The notes below the pieces were generated by a model, which saw only the letters and a program-made list of their open reading frames with translations, had not been told where the DNA came from and ran no database searches. A DNA stretch of 64,000 nt from Boseongicola sp. (GTDB lineage: Bacteria > Pseudomonadota > Alphaproteobacteria > Rhodobacterales > Rhodobacteraceae). How positions within the stretch are numbered: position 1 is the stretch's first letter; each line of letters starts with the position of its first letter. Location: positions 2,613,932 to 2,677,931 of the forward strand of contig CP046179.1 of the NCBI GenBank assembly GCA_014075275.1, given 5' to 3'. Both the position numbers and the translations under genes were made by a program. Positions 52,164-61,657 of the stretch are shown piece after piece.

Positions 52164-52879
52164 CACCCTTGGTGCTTGTCCATGGCTTCATGGGTGGCAG
52201 CGATCAATGGGGACCGCAAAAGAACCTTGCCGCCGATCTAAAGTTGATCCGGCTTGACCTGCCAGGGTATGGGCGCGCGGCCGACCAGAATGCCATTGCG
52301 TCCATAGATGGTATGGCAAGATGGGCATTGGATCACTTGGCCGACATGGGAATTAGGACGTTCGACCTGTTGGGGCACTCCATGGGCGGGATGGTCGTCC
52401 AAGAGATGGTTCGCCAGGAGCCTGAGAGGATCAGAAAGTTGATTCTATACGCAACCGGGCCCACAGGCGTGTTGCCGGATCGGTTCGAACCGATTGAGAC
52501 ATCTATTGCGCGGGCCACAGCGGACGGTGCTGAGACCACGGCGCGCCGCATTGCCGCTACTTGGTTTCTCGACGAACAAAGTGTCGATGACAATGCGGGC
52601 TGCCTTGATCTTGCAGCGCGAAGTGGTTTGCCTGCGATACTGGCGGGACTGGAAGCAATGCGAGGATGGTCTGGAGAAGACTATTTGAGTGAAATAGCTG
52701 CCGATACGCTGGTCATTTGGGGCGATCAGGATCGGACTTATGGTTGGCCGCAAGTCGAGCAGCTCTGGATGACTATCCCAAACAGTCATTTGGCGGTGCT
52801 TCCACTCTGCGCGCATGCAATTCACCTGGAAAAACCGAAATTTTTCAATGCTATACTGATGGATTTTCTTTCTAAGTAG
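52160..52879 (+). CDS. Alpha/beta hydrolase
   Basis: 239 residues from GTG overlapping the permease remnant stop. Oxyanion-hole motif LVLVHGFMGGSDQWGPQ, nucleophile elbow FDLLGHSMGGMVVQEMV (Ser about 83), acid in LVIWGDQDRTYGWP and His in VLPLCAHAIHLEKP. Substrate unknown. With its old upstream partner lost it now lacks an obvious promoter. Confidence 0.88.
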   Translation: MTPLVLVHGFMGGSDQWGPQKNLAADLKLIRLDLPGYGRAADQNAIASIDGMARWALDHLADMGIRTFDLLGHSMGGMVVQEMVRQEPERIRKLILYATGPTGVLPDRFEPIETSIARATADGAETTARRIAATWFLDEQSVDDNAGCLDLAARSGLPAILAGLEAMRGWSGEDYLSEIAADTLVIWGDQDRTYGWPQVEQLWMTIPNSHLAVLPLCAHAIHLEKPKFFNAILMDFLSK

Positions 52880-53200
52880 GCGGCGCGGACTTCATTTGCG
52901 CGGAAGGAAATCCGTTTCCCCCGCAATTCAAGGAGGAGAAAAAGAAGATGTTGTCTTCCGCTTCATAGCTCTTGGCCAACTTCTAACTTGTCTCGACAGT
53001 TAGTGCATGACTGGCGTTTGGCGCGCCAGCGTTGCATGTGCATATAGGTATACGCTCAAAGCAGTTGTTCGTGATGAGAATAACGGCAAGTTTGTCCGCA
53101 AAGCAGCCTTCGGACCTTGGTTTTACTGGGTCTCAACTTTCCAAATCTGACCCGATGCAATCCGCTCCAATTGCCAAAGGTAATCTAACGCAACCAAACG
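52880..53200. other. Intergenic region with an orphan ribosome binding site and mini-ORF
   Basis: A strong AGGAGGAG (about 52931) stands nine bases before an ATG at 52948 that encodes only MLSSAS and then TAG. This may be the start of a deleted gene. Nothing else is recognisable up to the convergent end of the aminotransferase gene. Confidence 0.4.
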
Positions 53201-54472
53201 TCATCCAATTACCCCAACAGCCTGTGCAACTGCCGCCTCTGTCTTCTCCAAATCGTCAGCGGTCACAGCGAGCGATGGATAGAGTTTGCCGGGGGCTTTG
53301 AAAATCGCACCCTTGCGCAAGGCGTCATTGTAGCGGACGTTAACCGCTGGATCGTCATGTTGTGCGGTGCGGTAGTCACGAATAACGCGGTCTGTGAAAT
53401 AGATGTCGAACAACGTTTCATCGCCGCATATCTGGTGAGGTATCCCGGCTTTGCTCAATGCCTCTGTCTGCATTTTCTGCAAAGAACTGCCAATGGTCCG
53501 CAGCCGGTCATATGCGCCGTCACGGCGTAAAACTTCCATCTTTTTCAGCCCCGCGGCAGACGCCACGGGATTGCCCGACAAAGTTCCCAACTGCATCAGC
53601 CATTTATCCGGGCCAACACGCCCGACATCAAAGTGCTGCATGATCTCGGCGCTGGCACCTAGGGCTGCCAACGGAAATCCACCACCGATGATTTTACCCA
53701 GCGTGCAAATGTCAGGCACCACGCCGTATTTCTCCTGCGCTCCGCCATAGGCCAACCGAAATCCCGTGACGATCTCATCGAAAATCAACAAAACCTGATG
53801 CGTGTCGCAAAGATCTCGCAGCCCCTGCAAATATCCCGCTTCAGCAGGAATGATCCGCTGCAACGGTTCAACAATAATCGCCGCCACGTCAGAATTGCCG
53901 TCCAGCAGCTCGGCTACCGCCTGAAGATCATTGAAAGGCGCAATGAGCATTTCATCGGCAACACCATCCGGGATGCCGGCGCTATCTGGCACCGCTTGCG
54001 GGAAATTGACCTGCACTTGCGGAGCCAGGCTCATCTGCGCCTCGGCACTCATGCCGTGATATCCGCCCTCGAACTTCAGGATCTTGCTTTTCCCGGTATA
54101 GGCACGCGCCAGCCGGATGGCATACATATCCGCTTCACCGCCAGAGGCGACAAAACGAATCTGCTCGCAGCATGGCACTGCCTCGACTATGGCCTCGGCC
54201 AGTTCCACACCCCGACTGTTGTTCGCAAAAAAGGTCATGCCTTTGGGAAGCTGCTCAAAAACCGCTTCCATCACTTCCGGATGCCCATGCCCCAGTAGCA
54301 TTGGCCCTGAGCCAATCAGATAATCGATGTATTCCTTGCCGTCTTCGTCCCAGACCCGGCTGCCTTGGCCGCGCGAAATAAGGATGTTGGTATCAAAGTT
54401 GCCAAAGCCACCAGCCGGAAGAACTTCGCGGGCGCGGGCAATCCACTCGGATTGTGTGTTCAGTTTCTGCAT
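53201..54472 (-). CDS. Class III PLP aminotransferase (glutamate-1-semialdehyde mutase-like)
   Basis: 423 residues. Motifs: YIDYLIGSGPMLLGHGHPEV, VRFVASGGEADMYAIRLARA-type substrate region, LLIFDEIVTGFRLAYGGAQE and PLP Lys in ICTLGKIIGGGFPLAALGAS. It resembles the HemL-like branch of class III aminotransferases that act in amino acid or amine catabolism rather than haem synthesis. Last gene of a four-gene operon with two enolase-superfamily enzymes and a demethylase; probably transfers the amino group of a demethylated intermediate. Confidence 0.9.
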   Translation of the reverse strand: MQKLNTQSEWIARAREVLPAGGFGNFDTNILISRGQGSRVWDEDGKEYIDYLIGSGPMLLGHGHPEVMEAVFEQLPKGMTFFANNSRGVELAEAIVEAVPCCEQIRFVASGGEADMYAIRLARAYTGKSKILKFEGGYHGMSAEAQMSLAPQVQVNFPQAVPDSAGIPDGVADEMLIAPFNDLQAVAELLDGNSDVAAIIVEPLQRIIPAEAGYLQGLRDLCDTHQVLLIFDEIVTGFRLAYGGAQEKYGVVPDICTLGKIIGGGFPLAALGASAEIMQHFDVGRVGPDKWLMQLGTLSGNPVASAAGLKKMEVLRRDGAYDRLRTIGSSLQKMQTEALSKAGIPHQICGDETLFDIYFTDRVIRDYRTAQHDDPAVNVRYNDALRKGAIFKAPGKLYPSLAVTADDLEKTEAAVAQAVGVIG

Positions 54473-54475
54473 GTG

Positions 54476-55579
54476 TCAGGCCATTTCAAAAATTGGAGTG
54501 CCCAAGATATCCGGATCAGGCACAACGCCAAGCCCAGAACCTTCCGGCGGTGCAATGCGCCCGTTTTCTCTTTGTGGTGCTTCAGGGCAAAGGCGCGGTC
54601 CCACATAGGATGCCAGATCGCAGGTGTTCATCAAGGAGCCCTGAGGTGTGGATGCGGCGAAATGAAGTGCGGCCGCGGTGACGATATCCGACCCCCAGGT
54701 GCATTCTGCACAAATCCCTGCTCCCAGATGCACAGATAGATCGCGCGCTCTCCGCATGGCCGAAAGCCCGCCGAACTTTGAAAGCTTCAAAGCCACCGCA
54801 TCCAGGCACCCCAATTGGTGGGCACGGGTCAATGACGCCAGATCAAATGCGTTTTCGTCAATCTTCATCGGCAAGCCAGTTGCTTGACGGACAGCTGCGC
54901 ACTCTTCCAGGGTCTTGCAGGGTTGCTCGAGCATTACATCCAGATGCTGAACGGCGCGCCCAGTGCGCGTCGCCTGAAGCCGTGACGCACCGCAATTCCA
55001 ATCGCCGTAGACCAATGGACCAGAACCAACGACCTCGCGCACTTTGGTCAGGCGCTCGACGTCCGCCTGCCAATCCTGATCTGCGCCAAGTTTCGCCTGA
55101 AATTGCTGAATGCCGCTGGCAAGGGCCTCTTTCGCAATAAATGCCATCTCGTCGGGCGCGATGCAGGTTATCGAGTGATAAAGTGGCATGTCTTTGCGCG
55201 TGCGCCCGCCCAACAGCGCATAAAGCGGCAGGCCGGTCGCTTGCCCGAAAAGATCCCACAGCGCGATATCAACAATGGATTTAGCGGCAGGATGCCCCAA
55301 AAGGAACACATCCAGTTTCCGCATCGGGGCATCAATGCCGAAAGGTTCGATGCCCAGAATCTCGGGCGCCATCTCTTGAACCGCACTTGGAACCCCTTTG
55401 GCAAACGCAGGCAAGTAGTGCGGTATTGGGCAGACTTCGCCCCAGCCTTTTAATCCGGTATCGGTCTCCAGGCACAGAACATGAGTTTCGACTGTCGCGC
55501 AGGTTTTGCCTTCGGCCATGTAATAGGTGGCATGGCTGGTCAGCTCTACGGACCATAATGTCAGCCGGGACACTTTCAT
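54476..55579 (-). CDS. Mandelate racemase/muconate lactonizing enzyme family protein (I)
   Basis: 367 residues with N-terminal capping domain and C-terminal barrel. Acid/base Lys in FQAKLGADQDW (about 164) and KLSKFGGLSAMRR; metal ligands in YGDWNCG (Asp), MLEQPC (Glu) and KIDENAF (Asp/Glu). The pattern fits the proline betaine epimerase/cis-3-hydroxyproline dehydratase group of the enolase superfamily better than sugar-acid dehydratases, but exact substrate cannot be read off. Start overlaps the next gene's stop by four bases (ATGA). Confidence 0.88.
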   Translation of the reverse strand: MKVSRLTLWSVELTSHATYYMAEGKTCATVETHVLCLETDTGLKGWGEVCPIPHYLPAFAKGVPSAVQEMAPEILGIEPFGIDAPMRKLDVFLLGHPAAKSIVDIALWDLFGQATGLPLYALLGGRTRKDMPLYHSITCIAPDEMAFIAKEALASGIQQFQAKLGADQDWQADVERLTKVREVVGSGPLVYGDWNCGASRLQATRTGRAVQHLDVMLEQPCKTLEECAAVRQATGLPMKIDENAFDLASLTRAHQLGCLDAVALKLSKFGGLSAMRRARDLSVHLGAGICAECTWGSDIVTAAALHFAASTPQGSLMNTCDLASYVGPRLCPEAPQRENGRIAPPEGSGLGVVPDPDILGTPIFEMA

Positions 55580-56682
55580 GAATATAGCGCCACCGGATCG
55601 CCCAAGGCATCTTCATCTGGATGCACCCCCAATCCCGGACCTTCGGGCAAATGCAGATATCCATCGACGTTGCGCGGTCCGCGCCCACCAGCGATATCGA
55701 CCGTGATCATGTCCTGACACGCCCAGACCGCGCGGCAATTGTCGTCTGGAATGGTCGCGGCAAGATGAAGAGCTTCGGTATCCGCCAGAACACTACCGCC
55801 CGTGGCCATGATGAACATGTCAATACCATGGGTCAGCGCGATGTCTCGCATCCGCGCCGCCTTGGTCAAACCGCCGACCCGGTTCAACTTGATGCCAAAA
55901 ATTTCGGCCAGCCCATCCAGCGCAATCCGGGTTGCGTCCTGCAATGTTACAAGGCTTTCATCCACGGAAACCGGCGTCGCGTGTTTCGCCGAAATCGCGG
56001 CAATATCATCCAAGGACTCGCAGGGTTGTTCGACCATAACGTTCAGGTCTTCGACAGCGTTCATCACCCGCAACGCCTGCTGCCTCGTCCACCCTCGATT
56101 GACATCATACAGAACAATCTCGCCCTCGCGACGAATGCTCTCGACGTCGCGGATGCGCGCAATATCTCGTTCGACATCACCCCCAATTTTCACCGAATGG
56201 GCGATGTAACCACGTTGACGATAGCGGTCGATCACTGCGCGTGTATCCGTTGCAGTTGTGGCCCCCACGGACGATGCGATCGGGCGTGGCGTTCTTGAAC
56301 CACCGCCCATCAGATCGGCAATCGACAAACCTGCTGCTTGCCCGGCAATGTCCCAACACGCCATATCCATTGGGCTTTTGGCATAAAGGTGGCCGGGCAG
56401 GGCAAGGTCCATGGCCCGTTCGATGTCCAGGTTTCGACGCGGATCTAACCCCAGAATATAGGGCGCCATCGTCGCGATTCCGGCGCGGATGCCCGGACCA
56501 TGAGCAGGCACATATGTGTGCCCCCAGGGTGTGCCCTCTCCCCAACCTACAATTCCGGCGTCGGTCTCAACTTTAATGAAAGTAGCGTCCAGCACTTCGA
56601 ACTTCAGCCGCCCCGCTGACAACCAATAGGGATGCTCAAGTGGCAGATCGACCTGATAAACTGTGATCCGTGAAATCTTCAT
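55576..56682 (-). CDS. Mandelate racemase/muconate lactonizing enzyme family protein (II)
   Basis: 368 residues. Capping domain ITVYQVDLPLEHPYWLSAGR and YAKSPMDMACWDIAGQAAGL, Lys in HSVKIGGDVERD (about 165), metal ligands in VLYDVNRGW (Asp), VMVEQPC (Glu), PVSVDESLV (Asp/Glu), and second Lys in GIKLNRVGGLTKAARMRD. The C-terminal WACQDMITVDIAGGRGP is like cis-3-hydroxy-L-proline dehydratases; a betaine epimerase is the alternative. Two paralogues next to each other suggest consecutive racemisation and dehydration. ATGA overlaps on both sides. Confidence 0.88.
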   Translation of the reverse strand: MKISRITVYQVDLPLEHPYWLSAGRLKFEVLDATFIKVETDAGIVGWGEGTPWGHTYVPAHGPGIRAGIATMAPYILGLDPRRNLDIERAMDLALPGHLYAKSPMDMACWDIAGQAAGLSIADLMGGGSRTPRPIASSVGATTATDTRAVIDRYRQRGYIAHSVKIGGDVERDIARIRDVESIRREGEIVLYDVNRGWTRQQALRVMNAVEDLNVMVEQPCESLDDIAAISAKHATPVSVDESLVTLQDATRIALDGLAEIFGIKLNRVGGLTKAARMRDIALTHGIDMFIMATGGSVLADTEALHLAATIPDDNCRAVWACQDMITVDIAGGRGPRNVDGYLHLPEGPGLGVHPDEDALGDPVALYS

Positions 56683-59159
56683 CCTGACCTCACAAGCTCT
56701 GAAGTTTCTTCTGGTCTACCTTGCACCGCGTCTGCGCGAGGCAAAAGGCTTTGCGGATCATGGGCCGGTTCTGCCAAAACAAGTGCTGCACGGCTTTGTC
56801 CATGAATGACAACCTCCAACACAGTGCCCGGAACCGCTGCATTTGGTTTCACATAGGCAAACGCCAGAATTTTGCCGACCGTATGCCCGTACGCAACCGA
56901 GGCGGTTGATCCCACAATCCTGCCGTCCTGAAGCACAGCCTCGCCCCCATGTCCGTCAACGTCTCCGTCCGGCTCGATCTCCAAATACGCACAGACCCAT
57001 GGCAGATCCGAATTCAACGTGGCCTCCCGACCCAGATAGTCTTTGTCTGTGCGCGCAAACCGCAAGACATCGGCCTCGGCGAGTGTCACTTCGTTGGTTA
57101 ACTCGCCAGCCCCTTTGAAGCCTTTTTCCATCCTCAGAACGTTCATGGCAAAACTTCCGTAGTCTGCAATGCCATGACGCGCGCCAGCAGCCCAAAGCGC
57201 ATTGTAGACATCCAGACAGGCAGCGTTCGGCATGTGAAACTCCCACCCCAGCTCACCAGCATAAGACATCCGAAAAGCCCAAACCAAATGCCCGGCAATT
57301 TCGACCTGTTGGGCTGATAGCCAACGAAATGCTGCATTGCTCAGATCGCTTTCCGTGCAAGCAGCCAAAACATCTCGTGAACGCGGGCCATTGAGTGACA
57401 ACGCCGAGCGTTTTGACGACAGCGCAACAATGGCCACGTCCTCGCCCGCGCGATTATGGTTCAGATGATCCAACAGCCTTTGTTCAAAAAACGCCGCGCA
57501 AACCAGATAAAACCGGTCGTCGGCTAACCGCGCAATGGTCGTTTCCAACTCGATCCGTCCACGCCGGTTCAACATATGGGTCAGTGTGATCGAGCCTACC
57601 TGCTGTGGCATCCGGTTCGCGGTCAGCCGATCCAGCAGGGCATATGCTCCCGGTCCAGACACCTCGACTTTGGTAAAGGCGGTCACGTCCATCAGGCCAA
57701 CACGCTCGCGCACCGCCTTTACTTCGAAACCAACCATCCTGTGCACGTCGTTGCGGCGGAAGGAATAGTGGTCTCGTTGCGCCACATCACCGCGCGCAAA
57801 CCAACGTGGTCGCTCGAACCCATAGACTTCTTCATGCACGGCACCTTTTTCCCGCAACACTTCATGCAATGGCGAAGGCTTGATCGGACGCCCGGCCAAA
57901 CAATTGAAATGCGGAAACGGAATTTCGTGGCGCAGGCAGTAATCTTCCTCTGCCTTGATAACCTGCCAATCCTTTGTGGCATAAGCCCCAAACCTGCGCG
58001 GATCGTATTCTCTCATCGAGATATCTGCCGATCCATGCACCATCCAGCGCGCCAGCTCCCTCGTCAGCCCAGGCCCCCAGCCGATGCCGATCTGTGTGCC
58101 ACAACAACACCAGTAATTGCGAACCCCCGGTGCGGGTCCGATCAACGGGTTGCCATCCGGCGGATGACTGATCGCCCCATGCACATCGCGCTGAATGCCC
58201 AGTTCGGCAAAGATAGGCATTCTGTTCAGGCTTTCTTCCAGCCACGGCATGACCCGATCATAATCCGCATCAAACAGCCAATTTTCATATTCCCACGGGC
58301 AATGATCATGCCAGACCGAATTCGGGTTGGCTTTTTCATATATCCCGATCAAGCCGCGCTTCTGCTCCATCCGAATATAGCCTGAAACCTTGCGGTCATC
58401 GCGGATGACCGGCAGTTCGGTCGCCAATGCCTCAAATTCCGGCACCGGCTCGGTCACAAAGTAATGGTGGGTCATCGAGGTCATGGGCAGTTGCAGTCCC
58501 GACCACTCGCCCATCTGGCGGGCATAAGTGCCGCCAGCGTTGACTACATGCTCGCAGGTGATGGTCCCTTGCTCGGTTTCAACCCTCCATTCGCCACGGG
58601 CAGTCTGTGTGATGTTGGTGGCCCGGCAATTTCGGATGATCCGCACGCCATTCCGACGAGCTCCAGCAGCCATTGCCATGGTTACATTTGTTGGATCGAC
58701 ATGCCCGTCATCCGGCGTGTGTAGGGCCCCTAGAACACCTTCAAGATTGTAAAACGGATGCAACTCTCGGACGCGCTCAGGCCCGACAAGCTCGATGTTG
58801 AACCCCAACGACCGTCCGACCGACAACGTATGGCGTAACCAGTCCATTTCATCTTCTGTATAGGCCAGCCGAAAAGAACCGCAGCCATGCCAGGTGACTG
58901 CCTGGCCCGTTTCGGATTCGAGCGCACCTGAATAAAGCCCAATGTTGTAATCAACACATTTGCCCAAACCGAAACTGGATGTGGAATGGGTTATCTGACC
59001 CGCCGCATGCCAGGTGCTGCCGCTGGTCAGTTCGGCCTTTTCCAAAAGAACCGTGTCGGCACCCCAGTGTTCATGACCAAGGTGATAGGCCAGCCCAACG
59101 CCCATGACGCCCCCGCCCACAATGACCACGCGCGCCTGCGATGGAAAATTCGTTGCCAC
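56679..59159 (-). CDS. FAD-dependent demethylase with GcvT-like C-terminal domain (dimethylglycine dehydrogenase type)
   Basis: 826 residues from GTG at 59159 (a TTG at 59195 is an alternative). N-terminal DAO FAD domain: ARVVIVGGGVMGVGLAYHLG (dinucleotide-binding GxGxxG), SGSTWHAAGQITHSTSSF, GTQIGIGWGPGLTRELARWM. Residues about 430-826 are the folate-binding aminomethyltransferase domain (VGLMDVTAFTKVEVSGPGAY, FRMSYAGELGWEFHMPNAAC). Such enzymes remove N-methyl groups from dimethylglycine, sarcosine or N-methylproline and pass the one-carbon unit to tetrahydrofolate. First gene of the minus-strand operon. Confidence 0.93.
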   Translation of the reverse strand: MATNFPSQARVVIVGGGVMGVGLAYHLGHEHWGADTVLLEKAELTSGSTWHAAGQITHSTSSFGLGKCVDYNIGLYSGALESETGQAVTWHGCGSFRLAYTEDEMDWLRHTLSVGRSLGFNIELVGPERVRELHPFYNLEGVLGALHTPDDGHVDPTNVTMAMAAGARRNGVRIIRNCRATNITQTARGEWRVETEQGTITCEHVVNAGGTYARQMGEWSGLQLPMTSMTHHYFVTEPVPEFEALATELPVIRDDRKVSGYIRMEQKRGLIGIYEKANPNSVWHDHCPWEYENWLFDADYDRVMPWLEESLNRMPIFAELGIQRDVHGAISHPPDGNPLIGPAPGVRNYWCCCGTQIGIGWGPGLTRELARWMVHGSADISMREYDPRRFGAYATKDWQVIKAEEDYCLRHEIPFPHFNCLAGRPIKPSPLHEVLREKGAVHEEVYGFERPRWFARGDVAQRDHYSFRRNDVHRMVGFEVKAVRERVGLMDVTAFTKVEVSGPGAYALLDRLTANRMPQQVGSITLTHMLNRRGRIELETTIARLADDRFYLVCAAFFEQRLLDHLNHNRAGEDVAIVALSSKRSALSLNGPRSRDVLAACTESDLSNAAFRWLSAQQVEIAGHLVWAFRMSYAGELGWEFHMPNAACLDVYNALWAAGARHGIADYGSFAMNVLRMEKGFKGAGELTNEVTLAEADVLRFARTDKDYLGREATLNSDLPWVCAYLEIEPDGDVDGHGGEAVLQDGRIVGSTASVAYGHTVGKILAFAYVKPNAAVPGTVLEVVIHGQSRAALVLAEPAHDPQSLLPRADAVQGRPEETSELVRSG

Positions 59160-59225
59160 GAATTCGATCCTTTCGAGTCGTTTTTCTCTCGACAACGTAG
59201 GCGGACAAAAATACCATCGTCAATC

Positions 59226-60113
59226 ATGAATGGGACAAATGTATCAAATTCAATTTTGAAGCGTCTTGCCGAGGAATTGCCAGAGCTGACTCCCGAGGCG
59301 CGCAAAGCCGCCACTTATGTGCTGGAAAACCCCCGCGATGTGGGCGTTTCGACAGTCCGCGAGATCGCAAAAGCTGCCAAGGTAAAGCCAAACACGGTCG
59401 TGCGCATGGCGCGTCAGGTCGGCTTTGACGGCTACGACGATTTCCGCGTGCCGTTTCGCGATGCGATCCGGCGAGGCGCCGCAGATTTCCCCGACCGGGC
59501 ACGCTGGCTTCAGGACATGCGCAAATCCGACGACTTGGGCGGTCTATATGCTGATATGGTGCAGGACGTGTTGCGCAATGTCGAAGAAACATTTGCCGGG
59601 ATTTCGGCAGAGCAACTGAAATCGGCCGCCAGCGATATCTGGAACTCCCGCAATGTCTATGTGCTGGGCGTCGGTGTGCACAATTCGAACGCTCGTAATT
59701 TCACCTATCTGGCCTCGACCGGCATGGTGCAATTTCAGGCAATCCCGAATTCAGGCTCAACACCAATAGACGATCTTGCTTGGGCCGACGAACGCGACGT
59801 TTTGATCGCGATGACGTGCAAGCCCTATAGGTCCGAGGTTGTAGAGGCGGTAAAAATTGCGCGGGAACAAGGGCTTACTGTCATTTCGCTTTCCGACAGC
59901 CCTGCCAGCCCGATCCTGCACAGTGTCGACCACGGATTTGTGGTTTCGGTCGAGACGCCCCAATTCTTCCCCTCGTCTGTCAGCATCATTGCACTCCTTG
60001 AAACGCTGTTGTCGTTTGTGATTGCAAGCGCCAGCGATGAAATCGTGCAGCGCGTGGAGGTCTTTCACAAACGTCGCCATCAACTTGGGCTATATAGCAA
60101 GGAGGGTGAATGA
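59226..60113 (+). CDS. RpiR-family regulator with SIS domain
   Basis: 295 residues from ATG at 59226. N-terminal helix-turn-helix (TVREIAKAAKVKPNTVVRMA, about 41-60, followed by RQVGFDGYDDFRVPF) and a SIS domain (NVYVLGVGVHNSNARNFTYL, EQGLTVISLSDSPASPI). It lies between the divergent demethylase and Rieske operons, so it is the natural regulator of both; the 66-base gap must hold both control regions. Confidence 0.92.
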   Translation: MNGTNVSNSILKRLAEELPELTPEARKAATYVLENPRDVGVSTVREIAKAAKVKPNTVVRMARQVGFDGYDDFRVPFRDAIRRGAADFPDRARWLQDMRKSDDLGGLYADMVQDVLRNVEETFAGISAEQLKSAASDIWNSRNVYVLGVGVHNSNARNFTYLASTGMVQFQAIPNSGSTPIDDLAWADERDVLIAMTCKPYRSEVVEAVKIAREQGLTVISLSDSPASPILHSVDHGFVVSVETPQFFPSSVSIIALLETLLSFVIASASDEIVQRVEVFHKRRHQLGLYSKEGE

Positions 60114-61192
60114 GCGGCCCTATCAGATCATTAGACGCACGATACTATACCGACCCACAAATCTTCCGGTTGGAATCCCAGGGTGTGCTGTCAAAGACCT
60201 GGCAATTCGGCTGTCATGCCAGTGCGTTGGGCGGCGTCGGCGATTACGCAACTTTCGAGATTGCGGGTGAAAGCCTTTTTGCCATTCGCGGCCGCGACGA
60301 TCAGATCCGCGTGTTTTACAACGTCTGCCAGCACCGTGCACATCAACTGGTCAGCGGTACCGGCACCACCAGGGTCATGGTGTGCCCTTACCACGCGTGG
60401 ACATACGAGCTTACTGGCGAACTTCGCGCTGGCTCGAACACCAATTCTGTCGAAGGCTTCGATAAGTCCAAAATTTGCCTGACCGAGGTGCGTGCCGAGG
60501 TCTTCCTGGGCTTCCTGTTCGTCAACCTCGACCCGAACTCAGCCCCGATGGATGAATGGTTTCCGGGGGCACGGGCAGAGCTTTCTGAGTTTGTGCCCAA
60601 CTGGGCTGACTTGAAACCGCTGGAATGGGTTGAAATTCCCGAAGCCTGCAACTGGAAAGTCTCGATTGAGAACTATTCAGAATGCTACCATTGTGCGCTT
60701 AACCATCCGACATTCGCCAAAGGTGTCGTCAAACCCGAAACTTATGACATCCAGCCCCAGGGCAAATGCTTGCGTCACACGACCGAGTGTCAAAACCTCG
60801 AAAACATGACCTATTACATTCACTCGGGCTTTGACCATTTCGACGAGTATTCCAGTTGGTTCCTGTGGCCATTGTTCTCATTCCAGGTCTATCCGGGAAA
60901 TGTGTTAAATACCTATCACTGGCGCGCCGTCGATGCGGGCCACGTTGTGGTTTGGCGAGGGTGGTATTCGGTTGGTGCTACCGATGATGCAAAGGTCCGA
61001 CAGTTGGCCGTGCAAGATCGCGAAACCACTGTCGAAGAAGACATTCATTTGGTCGAGTCAGTGCAACGCGGCCTTGCATCGCGTGGCTACATGCCCGGCC
61101 CACTGGTCATTGACCCTTGCGGCGGCGTCAACTCTGAACACCCGGTGATGCATTTGCAAAAGTGGATGCGCGACGCCATTGATGAGGCCTGA
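60110..61192 (+). CDS. Rieske non-haem iron oxygenase, betaine demethylase type
   Basis: 360 residues, start overlapping the rpiR stop (ATGA). Rieske ligands C-x-H in NVCQHRAHQLV and C-x2-H in MVCPYHAWTYELTGEL; mononuclear iron site in NYSECYHCALNHPTF. Resembles stachydrine (proline betaine) and glycine betaine demethylases. It would oxidise an N-methyl group of a quaternary amine, releasing formaldehyde. No reductase gene is nearby, so the partner must be elsewhere. Confidence 0.92.
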   Translation: MSGPIRSLDARYYTDPQIFRLESQGVLSKTWQFGCHASALGGVGDYATFEIAGESLFAIRGRDDQIRVFYNVCQHRAHQLVSGTGTTRVMVCPYHAWTYELTGELRAGSNTNSVEGFDKSKICLTEVRAEVFLGFLFVNLDPNSAPMDEWFPGARAELSEFVPNWADLKPLEWVEIPEACNWKVSIENYSECYHCALNHPTFAKGVVKPETYDIQPQGKCLRHTTECQNLENMTYYIHSGFDHFDEYSSWFLWPLFSFQVYPGNVLNTYHWRAVDAGHVVVWRGWYSVGATDDAKVRQLAVQDRETTVEEDIHLVESVQRGLASRGYMPGPLVIDPCGGVNSEHPVMHLQKWMRDAIDEA

Positions 61193-61225
61193 GTGATCAA
61201 TTCGGAATCATCTAAAGGACAGGCC

Positions 61226-61624
61226 ATGAGCGCATTTGACGAGGACCTCTTTTTGAAGGGGCTGGAACAACGAAAATCCACTCTTGGCGCCGAATACGTC
61301 GAAAAGAACCTGGCCAATGCAGACGAATTCACCCGACCTTTTCAGGAAGCAATGACCGCATGGTGTTGGGGTTTCGGATGGGGCGATGACGTTATTGACC
61401 CAAAGACCCGGTCAATGATGAACCTTTCGATGATCGGCGGGCTGGGCAAAATGCACGAATGGGAAATTCATTGCCGTGGTGCGATCAACAATGGGGTCAC
61501 ACCGGAAGAAATTCGCGCCATTATTCACGTTGTCGGAATTTACTGCGGAGTTCCACAAGCGCTTGAATGTTTTCGTGCAGCGCGAAAAGTGTTTGAGGAA
61601 CAGGGGATTAAGGTCCAGTGTTAA
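61226..61624 (+). CDS. Carboxymuconolactone decarboxylase/AhpD-like protein
   Basis: 132 residues from ATG MSAFDEDLFLKGLEQRKSTL. CMD helix TRSMMNLSMIGGLGKMHEWE and IRAIIHVVGIYCGVPQALEC, but only one Cys in that segment, so an AhpD-type CxxC redox pair is missing. Thirty-three bases after the Rieske gene; probably the same operon. Likely works on a ring-opened or lactone intermediate. Confidence 0.88.
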   Translation: MSAFDEDLFLKGLEQRKSTLGAEYVEKNLANADEFTRPFQEAMTAWCWGFGWGDDVIDPKTRSMMNLSMIGGLGKMHEWEIHCRGAINNGVTPEEIRAIIHVVGIYCGVPQALECFRAARKVFEEQGIKVQC

Positions 61625-61657
61625 TGCCGGTCTGGTGACTAAGAACGGAGATTATTC

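Noticed and set aside
52948-52968. Mini-ORF MLSSAS after a strong AGGAGGAG
   Set aside because: Too short to call a gene; may be the start of a deleted gene or chance. Kept only as a note on the intergenic region.
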